Below, in pieces: positions 1 to 8,058 of a stretch of DNA of 64,000 bases. Under the pieces are notes generated by a model. The model had not been told where the DNA came from. It searched no databases and worked only from the letters and a program-made list of their open reading frames with translations. The translations under genes and the position numbers were made by a program. This stretch comes from Caulobacteraceae bacterium (lineage in GTDB: Bacteria; Pseudomonadota; Alphaproteobacteria; Caulobacterales; Caulobacteraceae): NCBI GenBank assembly GCA_019746095.1, contig JAIESL010000031.1, forward strand, positions 1 through 64,000. Direction: 5' to 3'. The number at the start of each line of letters is the position of its first letter. Positions within the stretch are counted from its first letter, which is position 1.

Positions 1-53
1 GCCACCCCAACCAATCACGGCTCAGATCACCCAAGGACTCTCGTTATGGCTGG

Positions 54-1982
54 ATGAGAAACGGGGGTCACGTCACTGCCTCTGAAGCAAAAATGCGGAA
101 GCGCGACACGCTAAGTGATGACGCTTCACTTCTTTTCCGCCAGTTCTTCTCACGAATTAGCGCTGAATCCGATCCAGAGATGCTGAAGGCGTGTTTCGTA
201 GAGACGCCGGAGAGCCGCAAAGCGGACACTGAGATTCAGAAAATTACGCAGAAGCTAATAAACACTATCACTAATCTTGAGGTTGGCACCGGCAGCGCGC
301 TTCAGGCCGAGGTCGAGCGCGCGTTGACCGCAATGCAGTCGGAATCCATTTTGCTTATCGGCAATAAGGGCGCGGGTAAGTCGACTTTCATTACCCGCTT
401 CTTTTCCGATGTTCTGCCGCCTGCCGTTCAATCTCAGTGCGTGGTCGTCCGAGTGCCGTTGGACGCGTTCACCGGGGAGCCGTCTCAGTTGCTGAACTGG
501 GCCATACGGCGACTTCGGGATCAACTAGAAGCCGCAGTTTGCGCCAGTACCCCTCCGACCTACGATGAACTCCAAGGCGTCTTTTGGGCGGAGTATGAGA
601 GGCGCAGACAGGGGTCCGGCCAACATCTTTACGAGACAAATAAAACACAGTTCAAAATCGAATTTGGCGAGCACATCGAACGCATTCGTGAGTCTGAACC
701 AAGTTTTTATATCGCACGCCTGTTGGACCGCTGCGTGCACAATAATAAACAGTTGCCGATCCTTGTTTTTGATAATGCCGATCAACTGATACCTTCCGTT
801 CAAGACGCGGTATTTCAGATGGCATACTCATTCGGCGTCGAGACTCCGGTGCTAACTCTCGTCCCCATCACAGATAGAACTGTGTGGCGCTTGTCAAAAG
901 CCGGCGCTTTACAGAGTTATCCTTCCAAGTCGTTCTACCTGCCCGTACCTGAGGCCAAGCAAATTCTATCCAAGCGCATCGAGTATATAAACATTCGGCT
1001 AAAAGACGACCCTAAACTGTCAAAGCATTACTTTAGTAGCAAGGGGTTTCGCGTCCAGCTAGAAAGTATTGATAAATTTGCAAAGGCGGTCGACCGGCTC
1101 TTCGTTCAAAATGATTTTGTCTCGGGAATGATCGGCCAGTTAGCAAATTTTGACATTCGCCGGATGCTTAAGATCGCGGAGCGCGTTTTCCTCTCACCAG
1201 AAATTCAGATTGATGAGGTCCTTCGATCATCATTCGGGGTGGCACCGGGGCGGGCGGAATTTCATCGAATTCACAGAGGTATTCTCAAAGGTGAGTATGA
1301 TCGTTATGTAGAAAGGGAGAACGAGTTTGTCCTGAACCTGTTCTGGACCGACGTGAATGGCCCGGCGTCTCCACTGCTGTCATTATATCTGCTCGTCGCA
1401 CTAAAGATGCGGAACGCGTCATCTCGTCCGGAAGACGTAGATTCCCGCATGCTGTCTGTTTCAGACCTATACGCAATTTTCGACGTTACAGGGACTCAGC
1501 CTGACCAGACCCATACTGTTCTACAACGGCTGCTCGACCGCGGCCTCATAGAGCCACTTAATCCAACGGCCTCAAAGATATCTACGAACCAGCGACTTTC
1601 TATAACTGAGGCCGGTTTGGCGCATATCGACCTCGCTTTCACTTCATCCGTCTACCTCGAACAGATGGCTCTGGCGACGGGGCTAAATAGCCGGACCACG
1701 TTCAATACCCTCAGGGACCTTCGTCAAAAACAGACGCAGGAAGCGTTCGCGGAGTTAAGGCGGTCCTTTGTTGACTACTTGATTGAGGTCGACACCTTGA
1801 GGATCAAGATACCCAGTTCCCCGGAATATGCTGGCCTCGCGGAAGCGAAAAAGCGCTTCAGAGGGCTGGGTCACACGAGCATCCGAACGGCGTCACATGG
1901 GCCGGCGTCTGAGAAGACTGAGCCAACCGCCAGCGTGGGCCGTTCCAAGCCGCAGTTTCCGTTTTCGAAGCCGAGGTCTTAA
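54..1982 (+). CDS. P-loop ATPase with C-terminal winged-helix-like region, function unknown
   Basis: A 642-residue protein with a Walker A motif GNKGAGKST (about residues 103-111) and a Walker B-like stretch LPILVFDNAD (about 234-243), so it very probably hydrolyses ATP. Residues 450-530 look like a winged-helix module, giving an Orc/Cdc6- or STAND-like layout. There is no signal peptide or membrane segment. The codon use is clearly more AT-rich than in the genes after 5,800, which suggests transfer. The start is uncertain: ATG 54 overlaps the stop of an open frame at 1-57 (ATGA), another frame runs from the window edge to a stop at 85, and ATG 93 is an alternative. A role in defence or DNA maintenance is only a guess; the family is not recognised. 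Confidence 0.7.
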   Translation: MRNGGHVTASEAKMRKRDTLSDDASLLFRQFFSRISAESDPEMLKACFVETPESRKADTEIQKITQKLINTITNLEVGTGSALQAEVERALTAMQSESILLIGNKGAGKSTFITRFFSDVLPPAVQSQCVVVRVPLDAFTGEPSQLLNWAIRRLRDQLEAAVCASTPPTYDELQGVFWAEYERRRQGSGQHLYETNKTQFKIEFGEHIERIRESEPSFYIARLLDRCVHNNKQLPILVFDNADQLIPSVQDAVFQMAYSFGVETPVLTLVPITDRTVWRLSKAGALQSYPSKSFYLPVPEAKQILSKRIEYINIRLKDDPKLSKHYFSSKGFRVQLESIDKFAKAVDRLFVQNDFVSGMIGQLANFDIRRMLKIAERVFLSPEIQIDEVLRSSFGVAPGRAEFHRIHRGILKGEYDRYVERENEFVLNLFWTDVNGPASPLLSLYLLVALKMRNASSRPEDVDSRMLSVSDLYAIFDVTGTQPDQTHTVLQRLLDRGLIEPLNPTASKISTNQRLSITEAGLAHIDLAFTSSVYLEQMALATGLNSRTTFNTLRDLRQKQTQEAFAELRRSFVDYLIEVDTLRIKIPSSPEYAGLAEAKKRFRGLGHTSIRTASHGPASEKTEPTASVGRSKPQFPFSKPRS

Positions 1983-2037
1983 AGCCCGTCCCCGGAGCAT
2001 GACGGTCGGGGCCGATCCAGCGCCATGGCAGACAGGA

Positions 2038-2676
2038 CTACGGTGTCAGCACCCTCTGCCCGTATGGTGCCCGGACCAATCCCTGCCCGAGCAAGCACGC
2101 TTCTATTTGGTCGCAGTCCATCTTCCCGTTGGCACGCAGTTCCTCGGCCAAGGCAGTGATGGCTTTCCAGACCGTGGGACGGGCAACAAATCGGCGGCTG
2201 ATTTCCCAAATGCTCAGAACCATCCGCGATCTCTTGGCCGGATCGGTCACCAAGGGCTCAAGAGAGGCTATTGCGTCGGCACAGTCACCATCTGAGGCCC
2301 AGACCTGCGCCAGAACCGTCCGGGGCCACCCACGGCGCGAGAAACGGGCTTCTGCCGCTGGTCCTGCCCCGGACATAAAAACATTATCCACGGCGCGCCG
2401 GATGATGCTCGCCTTGGCACCCGGATTCGAGGCCAGTGTGGCCTTTATAATCGCCGGCATTGCTACACGAAGTGACCCGTCCATCAGACCGGCACAAGCG
2501 ACCGACTGACCGTTTCGATTGATGAGCGTGCCCCGGTGGGGACCGATCTGGACCTGATGGACGAGGTGACCGCACAACACGGATGCTACGACATGACCCG
2601 CCTCATGATGAGCCGTGGTCCGAGACCCGCGGATCACATTCCTGTCGCGGCGGGACGAGGCAATGGCCTTAGTCAT
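2038..2676 (-). CDS. HEAGH-motif (M41-like) metallopeptidase-domain protein
   Basis: A 212-residue protein whose N-terminus carries HHEAGHVVAS (HEAGH about residues 24-28), the HExxH zinc motif in the form used by FtsH-type M41 peptidases. No AAA domain or membrane helix is present, so it is a stand-alone domain. The frame is open further upstream, but the start at 2676 is preferred: it overlaps the end of the 100-residue gene before it by 8 bp, and the residues upstream of it are low-complexity shadow sequence. It is the last gene of a minus-strand operon with the helicase-like protein. Activity and substrate are unknown; it may bind zinc without being a protease. Confidence 0.7.
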   Translation of the reverse strand: MTKAIASSRRDRNVIRGSRTTAHHEAGHVVASVLCGHLVHQVQIGPHRGTLINRNGQSVACAGLMDGSLRVAMPAIIKATLASNPGAKASIIRRAVDNVFMSGAGPAAEARFSRRGWPRTVLAQVWASDGDCADAIASLEPLVTDPAKRSRMVLSIWEISRRFVARPTVWKAITALAEELRANGKMDCDQIEACLLGQGLVRAPYGQRVLTP

Positions 2677-2971
2677 GACAGAGCGACACGAATTTCGCGC
2701 CTCCAGCCAAGATGTCCAGAAACTCAAAAATGTCAGCGAAGTTTTCAGGCGCGAACTGGGTACCAACCTGTTGGAAACAGTGAGCCGGAAACTGCCTGTA
2801 CATCTCGGATTTGACCGCTCGCCAGTCCTCTTCCGCGATCTTTTCACCGAGGGGCCAGCCGATGACCTCGTGGCCGAACCAGTCATTCTTTTCCAGAAAT
2901 TCGACGGGGTCAGATGGATTGTGAACCGTGATGTACCCGTTGCGACGTGTCACCATGAGAAGCCAACTCAT
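2669..2971 (-). CDS. hypothetical small protein in helicase/HEAGH operon
   Basis: A 100-residue soluble protein with many aromatic and acidic residues (for example NDWFGHEVIGWPLGEK). No known family is recognised. Its ATG overlaps the stop of the helicase-like gene by 4 bp (ATGA at 2971-2968), and its end overlaps the start of the HEAGH gene by 8 bp, so the three genes are probably co-translated. That tight linkage is the main evidence that it is real and works with its neighbours. Confidence 0.65.
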   Translation of the reverse strand: MSWLLMVTRRNGYITVHNPSDPVEFLEKNDWFGHEVIGWPLGEKIAEEDWRAVKSEMYRQFPAHCFQQVGTQFAPENFADIFEFLDILAGGAKFVSLCHD

Positions 2972-4425
2972 GACGCCACCCTCTGCGCATAACGGCGGCG
3001 CTCAACTTCCACATCCTTGCCAGCCGCCTGCCATCGGCCTTCACGAACCCGTTCAGCATGGGCTTCGCGTTGACGGGCTTTCAGGGCCGCCTTTTCCTCA
3101 GGGGTCTTTGCGGCGTCGCCCCGGATGCGCGACCGGGTCATGATCCGATCATCAAACCCCGGCAGTTCGATATGATTGATCCCCACCTTCAGGCCATAGG
3201 CGACCTCAACGAACCGCTTCAGGTGGGATGCCTGCTGATAGTCATAGACGTTGGCCACCACGGGTTCGGTGCTGCCCGGGTCGCGGATTGATGATCGCAG
3301 AACCAACTGGCTGATCGTCTCGTATTCCCGCTCGGCGATGATCAGGCGTTCGTCGATGCCGCATAGACGGTTCAAACAGACCTCTTGGTGGCTGGGCTTG
3401 GCCTTGTAGATCACCGTGACCGCATGGTGGCCCTGATAGGAGTTCAGGCCATGGCTGATCGGCTGAAGCAGATCACCGGGCAGGCTGAACACCGTGCTGC
3501 TATTTTTCATCCAGAAGTGATTGACCTCGGTGCACCACGGCTGGGCGCGGCACCACCCTTGGATCAGAGCCAGATTTGGTCTGGCGAACTGGTCGATGGC
3601 CGACTGACTGAACGCATGGTTCTGAGCAAAATAATTTACGGTGATAAGCCGCTGAAGCCACTGCCTGTTGGAGAACGGCACCATGGTGACCTGCACACCC
3701 GGCACATCCATCAACAACCGGCAGGTCACGGTCTCGGTGATGGCGTTGGCGAACATATGAACGCGCCGGAAGCCGGCCAGTCGCTTGATGTCGAATATGG
3801 AGTAGGCGAACCAATTGGGGTTCTCATCCAACTCGGCCCAGTCCCGCACGTTGGTGAAAACCTTCTCACGCCCATTGCAGACCCGCTGGTGAAGGTCTGC
3901 CAAGCCAGCGACCAGACTGTCACGGCGGACAGCGTTCACGGTGATGCCGCCAGCGGGTTTAATCTCGCGAAGGCTGGCGATCACACGGCCATCTTCGTCA
4001 ACGGCGTCTACCAGCCGATACAACGAGGCCAGATAGGCAGCAGTGGCGGTGCTGTGGTGCACAGCGTGGTTCCGCACGGTCAGGACTTCATCCACCCAGC
4101 AGTTCCAGTCCCGGAACTCACCATGGTCCAGTGCCCTCAGCAGGCTGTCATGGGTGAGGACGAAGATGACGTGATCCTCGGCCTCTAGGCGCTTCCGTTC
4201 GGCATTAATCGCATCGGCTACGGTCTCTGCCCGTCCATCCCCATGGTGGAAGGCCAGAATCAACGGCTTATACCCGTCGATCAGGTTGAACTCGTTGATG
4301 TAATCATCGATTAGTTTAACAGTCGGAACTGCAATGATGTGCTTGCCGAATGTAGACAGCGCCTTTCGGCGGATTTCGTAAGATTTTCCAGCACCGCATG
4401 GTGCTGAAGTCATAAATAAATTCAT
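2968..4425 (-). CDS. SF2 helicase-like (DEAD/DEAH-type) protein
   Basis: A 485-residue protein. Motif I is APCGAGKS (about residues 8-15), motif Ia is in VPTVKLIDDY (33-42), motif II is VDEV (111-114), a motif V-like segment is SHGLNSYQG (324-332) and a motif VI-like segment is QLVLRSSIRDP (373-383). These follow SF2 order, so DNA- or RNA-dependent ATPase activity is likely. The C-terminus is highly charged. Such proteins occur on plasmids and phages, sometimes as replication-associated helicases. It is the first gene of the three-gene operon and is preceded by an AT-rich region with repeated TGATC motifs. Partner and substrate cannot be told from sequence. Confidence 0.7.
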   Translation of the reverse strand: MNLFMTSAPCGAGKSYEIRRKALSTFGKHIIAVPTVKLIDDYINEFNLIDGYKPLILAFHHGDGRAETVADAINAERKRLEAEDHVIFVLTHDSLLRALDHGEFRDWNCWVDEVLTVRNHAVHHSTATAAYLASLYRLVDAVDEDGRVIASLREIKPAGGITVNAVRRDSLVAGLADLHQRVCNGREKVFTNVRDWAELDENPNWFAYSIFDIKRLAGFRRVHMFANAITETVTCRLLMDVPGVQVTMVPFSNRQWLQRLITVNYFAQNHAFSQSAIDQFARPNLALIQGWCRAQPWCTEVNHFWMKNSSTVFSLPGDLLQPISHGLNSYQGHHAVTVIYKAKPSHQEVCLNRLCGIDERLIIAEREYETISQLVLRSSIRDPGSTEPVVANVYDYQQASHLKRFVEVAYGLKVGINHIELPGFDDRIMTRSRIRGDAAKTPEEKAALKARQREAHAERVREGRWQAAGKDVEVERRRYAQRVAS

Positions 4426-4435
4426 GGTGACCGGT

Positions 4436-4459
4436 CCTTCATATGATGGTCATTGAAGG
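4436..4459. promoter_or_regulatory. inverted repeat just upstream of the helicase-like gene
   Basis: CCTTCA (4436-4441) and TGAAGG (4454-4459) form a perfect 6-bp inverted repeat around a 12-nt centre, starting 11 bp upstream of the helicase-like gene's ATG. The position fits an operator or a leader hairpin overlapping the ribosome-binding region. Function is inferred from position only. Confidence 0.4.
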
Positions 4460-4533
4460 GTTCGACTGTTTGTCGCGGTCGGACCCTTATTTGAGACCAC
4501 GTTGAGGCGGTCATAATGTTATTTATGACATTG

Positions 4534-4725
4534 TGATCAATTGTTTGAGTTATGATCGAAAAATTCGTTGTGACGTTGCGGACACATTGTGTGATGACTT
4601 GATCTTTAAGTAAGAACAAATGATCACAACAATGAAACAGTGATCTACAACGTCGTTCTTATATTGTAATCATACTTTTGATCTGATGATGATAGAACTA
4701 ACACCATCTGGCTAATCATGTGATC
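4534..4725. repeat. AT-rich array of seven TGATC motifs (iteron-like or operator array)
   Basis: TGATC occurs at 4534, 4553, 4600, 4621, 4641, 4679 and 4721. The spacings are 19, 47, 21, 20, 38 and 42 bp, mostly close to multiples of about 20 bp, so most copies would sit on one face of the helix. Two copies extend to the palindrome TGATCA (4534 and 4621). Well under one copy would be expected by chance in 190 bp. The array lies in a strikingly AT-rich stretch upstream of the helicase-like operon, with a MucR-type regulator gene nearby. It may be a cooperative operator or a replication-type iteron set. Confidence 0.55.
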
Positions 4726-4740
4726 TGATGGAATTACCAC

Positions 4741-5141
4741 CAACACACCCGAGAGGGCTTGCAGCGCGCCAGCGATGTGGTGGAGCCGCGAGGCGCAACT
4801 GGTGATGGCCAGCATGGTGTCGGACTGGACACATCAACCGGGACGGCTCGCGCCCTCCTGCACGGACTAGCGCCCGTGTTCGCCTTTCGGCCTGTGGTGG
4901 TTCAGGGAAGGGCAACCACCATGATGAGCGCGCCCCTGCGAGGGACCACCTGAGAGGCACGGTCACCGCGAAACAACATCTGCCGAAGGAAGATGTTTTG
5001 AGCCCCGTTCATCAGGGTTGGATCAGGGTTCGAGCGCGCTCAGGAATGAGTCCGCAACGTCACGGCCAACGACCCCGATTTCCGACGGTCTGGCGGCGAT
5101 GAACGACTAACCCGCTAGCCATCGACTCAGAAGCTGCGGCA
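4741..5141. other. intergenic stretch without a convincing gene
   Basis: About 400 bp between the AT-rich array and the end of the MucR-like gene. The GC content returns to genomic levels. Short open frames exist on both strands but lack family resemblance, and their compositions look like shadows. One small hairpin is visible at 4975-4997. Nothing else could be supported. Confidence 0.5.
4975..4997 (+). terminator. possible weak terminator hairpin
   Basis: AACATCT (4975-4981) pairs perfectly with AGATGTT (4991-4997) around a 9-nt loop, followed by only two more T residues. The stem is AT-rich and no gene clearly reads into it, so the assignment as a terminator is weak. Confidence 0.25.
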
Positions 5142-5627
5142 TCAAGCCCCAGCCGTTGCTTTAGGCTTCCGAGCCTTGGGTGCCGGCTTGGCCTTTGGTG
5201 CCGCAGCCTTTGGCATACTGCGTCCGCCGGCCCCGAGGCCAATTGCCTTAGCCATCGCACTTCTCAGCGCACTGTAACTCTGAGCGGTCGACGGGTAGTC
5301 CGCGGGAAGACCAAACCGCTCCCGGTATTCATCCATCGTCATCCCATGGAGCCCCACATGGCGCTTCAAAGTGCGATACTCTTTGCCGTCGATGAACGAG
5401 ATCAGATGGTCGGCTGTGATCGACCTTTTGATCTCTGCTTTGGATTTTGTCTCGTCCGCCGCCGCTTCGGGAGCGGCTTCGCCGCCCACGCCAGTCAGAG
5501 CTTGGTGGACCGACAGGACCAGACTGGCGACCTGATGAGGCTCAAGTCGGTTCTTCATCACAAAGGCTGAGACAATCGCGGCGGTCATGCCGGTCAGGTC
5601 GGAAGGCTCTGTTGCAACGTCGGTCAT
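5142..5627 (-). CDS. MucR/Ros-family transcriptional regulator
   Basis: A 161-residue protein matching the MucR/Ros family. It has an N-terminal helical oligomerisation-like part (residues 10-46), the DNA-binding core GKEYRTLKRHVGLHGMT (81-97), the YRERFGLPADYP segment (101-112) and a basic Lys/Ala/Pro tail. The expected first zinc ligand cysteine is replaced (SFID at 77-80 where Ros has C-x2-C), while the histidines remain, as in zinc-independent members. The family binds AT-rich DNA and often silences acquired genes. The AT-rich array just beyond its 3' end is a natural candidate target, which is an inference. Confidence 0.85.
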   Translation of the reverse strand: MTDVATEPSDLTGMTAAIVSAFVMKNRLEPHQVASLVLSVHQALTGVGGEAAPEAAADETKSKAEIKRSITADHLISFIDGKEYRTLKRHVGLHGMTMDEYRERFGLPADYPSTAQSYSALRSAMAKAIGLGAGGRSMPKAAAPKAKPAPKARKPKATAGA

Positions 5628-5808
5628 GATGTTTCCCGGGTTTGGCCGCCCACGCTAGAGGGGAACGGTCTGGAACTAAACCTTTTCCATCTTGCTCACC
5701 CCTCCAAAATTTTCTGCAAGAGGTTACAAAAACCCCCAGATTCCGGCCAAAATAGCTATAAAAATCAGCGCAGAACGAAGTCGCGCAGGGATTTGTAGGC
5801 CAATTCAG

Positions 5809-5827
5809 GACGCTCCGTCAGAGCGTC
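5809..5827 (-). terminator. possible hairpin terminator after the XRE regulator
   Basis: GACGCTC (5809-5815) and GAGCGTC (5821-5827) form a perfect 7-bp stem with a 5-nt loop, about 50 bp beyond the stop of the minus-strand XRE gene. No T tract follows, so it may be a weak terminator or an mRNA 3' end structure. Confidence 0.35.
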
Positions 5828-5878
5828 TGGATTAGGCGGACGCGGGCGTCCTGTCACGCCATGGCGGGTGCGGCCTTT

Positions 5879-6127
5879 TCAGTAGGCCCGGGTATCCGAC
5901 ACCAGTGCCCACAGTGGCAGACGCAGGGCACTGGTCGCGGCACCGATCTGGACAGAGGTCAGGCGGGCCCGGCCGGCCTCGGCGCGGCGGGCCTGCTCGA
6001 CCGGCATGCGAAGCGCGGCGGCCACATCCTCGATGGCCATGCCGCGCGTCTCGCGCCACCGCTTCAGTCTTGCGCCGACCGCTGCGTCCAGCGGATCGAC
6101 GCCGGGAAACCCCAGCACCGAACCCAT
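5879..6127 (-). CDS. XRE-type helix-turn-helix protein
   Basis: An 82-residue protein consisting almost entirely of a Cro/C1-type HTH: the region from VGARLKRWRETRGMAIEDVAAAL through MPVEQARRAEAGRARLTSVQI is a typical five-helix XRE layout. The frame is open further upstream, but ATG 6127 is chosen because GGAGGGA sits about 10 nt before it and the residues upstream look non-coding. It lies 40 bp after the aldo/keto reductase on the same strand. There is no effector domain, so it probably acts as a small dimeric DNA-binding protein. Target genes are unknown. Confidence 0.7.
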   Translation of the reverse strand: MGSVLGFPGVDPLDAAVGARLKRWRETRGMAIEDVAAALRMPVEQARRAEAGRARLTSVQIGAATSALRLPLWALVSDTRAY

Positions 6128-6167
6128 CCGTTGGCTCCCTCCGCGCGCACCGTCTGATCGCGGCGCG

Positions 6168-7019
6168 TCACGCCCATTCTTCATCCCATTTGAACGCGGG
6201 ATCAATCCAGTCGCCGAGACGACCTTCGGGGCGGGCGAGGGCGTGGATGCGGTCCATCTCCTCGTCCGAGAGGCGGAAGTCGAGGATGTCGAAATTTTCC
6301 TCCGCCCGGCTGACCTTGCTGGTGCGCGGGATGGCGATGACGTCCTGCTGGATCAGCCAGCGCAGGGTCACCTGTCCCGGGGTCTTGCCGTGCGCCTTGC
6401 CGATGTCGATCAGGGTCGCGTCGTCGGCGATCGCACCCTGGGCCAGCGGCGACCATGCCGTGATCGAGGAGCCGAGGGCCCTTGCCGTATCGATCAGCTT
6501 CGAGAGCTTGAGGTAGGGGTGGTATTCGACCTGGTTGGTGACCAGACGCGCCGGCGACAGTGCCTGCGCCTCTTGGAACTCGGCGGAGGGGAAGTTGGAC
6601 AGGCCGATGGTGCGGGTCAGGCCCTGGTGCTTCGCCTCGTTCAGGGCCCCGAGCGTCTCGGCGAAGGTGGGCTCCTTCTTCGGCCAGTGCAGCAGCAGCA
6701 GGTCCGGGGTGAAGCCGAGGCTGGCCGCGGACTCCCGCGCCTGTGCCAGCAGGCCCTCGCGGTCGAAATGGGCGACCCAGATCTTGGTGGTCAGCCAGAT
6801 GTCGTCGCGGGCGACATGGCCGGCGGCGATGGCGTCGCGGATGCCGTCCCCGACCGCCGCCTCATTGCGATAGATCCAGGCCGTGTCGATGTGGCGGTAG
6901 CCGATGCGCAGGGCCTCGGCGACCATGGTCCGGGCGACCTCGGGCGTCAGGTTCCAGGTGCCGAAGCCGAGCAGGGGAATGGCGTGGCCGTCGACGGTGA
7001 TGGCGGGTTGGTCGGTCAT
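6168..7019 (-). CDS. aldo/keto reductase
   Basis: A 283-residue NADPH-dependent aldo/keto reductase of usual length. The (beta/alpha)8 family signatures are present: LGFGTWNL near the N-terminus, the catalytic Asp and Tyr in DTAWIYRNE (about residues 45-53), the catalytic Lys in LTTKIW (76-81) and the active-site His in LLLHWPKK. It resembles the 2,5-diketo-D-gluconate/methylglyoxal reductase group (DkgA/DkgB-like), which reduces small dicarbonyls and aldehydes in the cytoplasm. The substrate cannot be fixed from sequence. It lies between a hydrolase gene and an XRE regulator on the same strand. Confidence 0.9.
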   Translation of the reverse strand: MTDQPAITVDGHAIPLLGFGTWNLTPEVARTMVAEALRIGYRHIDTAWIYRNEAAVGDGIRDAIAAGHVARDDIWLTTKIWVAHFDREGLLAQARESAASLGFTPDLLLLHWPKKEPTFAETLGALNEAKHQGLTRTIGLSNFPSAEFQEAQALSPARLVTNQVEYHPYLKLSKLIDTARALGSSITAWSPLAQGAIADDATLIDIGKAHGKTPGQVTLRWLIQQDVIAIPRTSKVSRAEENFDILDFRLSDEEMDRIHALARPEGRLGDWIDPAFKWDEEWA

Positions 7020-7054
7020 GGGAGGCTCCGGCCCCGCGGCGGCGGGGTAGTCAT

Positions 7055-7933
7055 CTAACTGGGCACAGGGGCGTGGGGTTCAACCAGCCAGTCGAACATC
7101 TCGTCCCACAGAGGCTCCAGTCCCTTGCGGAAGGCACCCTCGTGGCCGATGCGGGTGACGCTGTAGTCAGCGGGGCTGCGGACCACGACCTCGCGCTGGG
7201 CGTTGGGATAGGCCTGCAGCAGGATGGGCGAGGTCACCGGCGTGGCGATGGGATCATCAGTGAAGATCCAGGAGCGGATCGGGGCCGTGACGGCCTCGAA
7301 ATGATGCGGCCGCAGCCGGTCCTTCAGCTCCTCGAGGAAATAGGGCTCCTGCAGGCACCAGCGTCGCCAGGTCTTCCAGACCCCGGCCGGCAGGTCGGTG
7401 CCCCCCCACAGGCCGCCGCCCTTGATATAGCCGCGCCGCATCAGGCTGAGCGGGCCGAAGCCGAGCCAGAAGAACAAGGCGAGCGGGATATAGGACCGGT
7501 GGTGCCGGCCCCACCAGCCGCTGCCGACCGAGACGAAGGCGTGGCGTGCGATCCTGTCGTGGTTGGGCATGAAGCCGAGGAAATGGCCGCCGACGCTGTG
7601 GCCGACATGGACGACCGGCAGGCGCGGCGCGGCGGCGATCAGGGCGTCCAGCGCCGCGGGCATGTCGAGCCGGCCCCAGTCGGGATAGTCCATCTGCATG
7701 GCGGCCAGATCGTCGGGCCGCGAGCCGGCGATGCCGCGGAAATCATAGGTCAGGACCGCTGCGCCGCGCGCCGCCAGATGGCGGGCGAAGCGGTCGTAGA
7801 AGCCCTTGGGAAAGCCGGTCCCGGAACTGACCAGAACGGCCACCGTCGGGGCCTCGGCGGAGACCAGCCGCATCGACAGCGGATAGCCGTCGGAGGCTTC
7901 GACGATGAAGTCGCGGATAACGGGGTCGCGCAT
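7055..7933 (-). CDS. alpha/beta hydrolase
   Basis: A 292-residue alpha/beta-fold hydrolase with the nucleophile elbow GHSVGGH (about residues 113-119), a first-strand SSGTGFPKGFY oxyanion region (36-46) and a late GHEGAFRKG histidine segment, giving a plausible Ser-Asp-His triad. It has no signal peptide. It resembles the COG4757-like serine esterases or peptidases of unknown substrate. The ATG at 7933 has no clear Shine-Dalgarno sequence, and TATAAC lies close upstream, so the message may have a very short leader. It precedes the aldo/keto reductase on the same strand with a 35-bp gap. Confidence 0.8.
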   Translation of the reverse strand: MRDPVIRDFIVEASDGYPLSMRLVSAEAPTVAVLVSSGTGFPKGFYDRFARHLAARGAAVLTYDFRGIAGSRPDDLAAMQMDYPDWGRLDMPAALDALIAAAPRLPVVHVGHSVGGHFLGFMPNHDRIARHAFVSVGSGWWGRHHRSYIPLALFFWLGFGPLSLMRRGYIKGGGLWGGTDLPAGVWKTWRRWCLQEPYFLEELKDRLRPHHFEAVTAPIRSWIFTDDPIATPVTSPILLQAYPNAQREVVVRSPADYSVTRIGHEGAFRKGLEPLWDEMFDWLVEPHAPVPS

Positions 7934-8058
7934 CTGAGGTCCGTAGTTATACGCAACGAACCTAGCCGGATGACGTAGCGTCAGGTCAAGCGCTCTTGGA
8001 GCGGCGGCCGTCCTCGGCTAAAGCCCGCGCCTTCTCCTGTTTTCCGGGCCTTCTCGCC

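Noticed and set aside
4422-4619. 65-residue minus-strand frame before the helicase-like gene
   Set aside because: It overlaps the helicase start by 4 bp, which is tempting, but it lies in the AT-rich repeat region, resembles no family and covers the likely promoter and operator sites.
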